DNA of 5,766 bases from positions 1 to 5,766 of the forward strand of contig CAKAPY010000100.1 of NCBI GenBank assembly GCA_916719935.1, read 5' to 3'. A program made the position numbers and the translations under genes. This document shows positions 5,712 to 5,766 of the stretch, piece after piece (position 1 is the stretch's first letter; each line of letters opens with the position of its first letter). The stretch comes from an uncultured Actinomyces sp. GTDB taxonomy: Bacteria > Actinomycetota > Actinomycetes > Actinomycetales > Actinomycetaceae. The notes below the pieces were generated by a model. That model did no database searches. It was not told the DNA's origin and saw only the letters and a list, made by a program, of their open reading frames with translations.

Positions 5712-5766
5712 ATGGTTGTGCTGAACATTATCGTGATGCTCCTCCTTGCCTTATTTGTCGTCTGGC
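5712..5766 (+). CDS. Start of a membrane-anchored protein, possibly DUF2550 family, 3'-truncated
   Basis: Only 18 complete codons are inside the window: MVVLNIIVMLLLALFVVW. They are almost wholly hydrophobic and form the beginning of an N-terminal membrane segment or signal anchor. The coding claim rests on the perfect AGGAGG 5 bases upstream and on the position straight after atpC. In many actinobacteria the gene after atpC encodes a small DUF2550 protein with one N-terminal membrane helix and an unknown function, so that family is the best guess from context. The visible residues alone cannot prove it. The gene is separated from atpC by 58 bases that hold the terminator, so it may be expressed by read-through. 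Confidence 0.6.
   Translation, partial: MVVLNIIVMLLLALFVVW

Noticed and set aside
1..5766. An undescribed defence system, mobile element, CRISPR array or RNA gene
   Set aside because: Every part of the window is accounted for by a conserved atp operon with short spacers; no inverted-repeat ends, integrase or transposase sequence, tRNA-like fold or repeat-spacer pattern was seen.

Overview
The window is one dense stretch of an F-type ATP synthase (F1Fo) operon, read entirely on the + strand. In order it holds the end of subunit b (atpF, cut by the left edge), delta (atpH), alpha (atpA), gamma (atpG), beta (atpD) and epsilon (atpC). A strong hairpin follows, and then the first 18 codons of a gene for a membrane-anchored protein cut by the right edge. 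The order b-delta-alpha-gamma-beta-epsilon is the standard bacterial atp order. The a and c subunit genes, usually just upstream, lie outside the window.

The source looks like a high-GC Gram-positive actinobacterium with only moderately high GC. The signs are a long delta subunit (262 aa), an alpha subunit with a C-terminal extension past the usual end, sequences in alpha and gamma of actinobacterial type, and a downstream gene whose start resembles the DUF2550 family that often follows atpC in actinobacteria. Subunits b and delta are separate genes, which argues against Mycobacterium and relatives that carry a b-delta fusion. Together with the very short epsilon (88 aa), this suggests Actinomycetaceae or a nearby group. 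That family-level placement is inference.

Layout: 1-511 atpF (partial); 511-1299 atpH, overlapping atpF by one base; 1300-1337 a 38-base spacer with a good ribosome binding site; 1338-2978 atpA; 2981-3910 atpG, two bases after atpA; 3937-5385 atpD; 5387-5653 atpC, one base after atpD with its ribosome binding site inside atpD; 5659-5700 a probable intrinsic terminator; 5701-5706 a consensus ribosome binding site; 5712-5766 the partial downstream gene. No stretch over 300 bases lacks a gene.

The products form one machine. Alpha3-beta3 carries the nucleotide sites, gamma and epsilon form the rotating central stalk, and b plus delta form the stator joining the alpha3-beta3 head to the membrane sector. 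All catalytic motifs visible in alpha and beta are intact. I see no mobile element, CRISPR array, RNA gene or unknown system. The points of interest are lineage-specific changes in parts linked to regulation and the stator: a delta subunit that looks internally duplicated, an epsilon without the C-terminal helical domain, an acidic alpha tail, and a charged loop in gamma.
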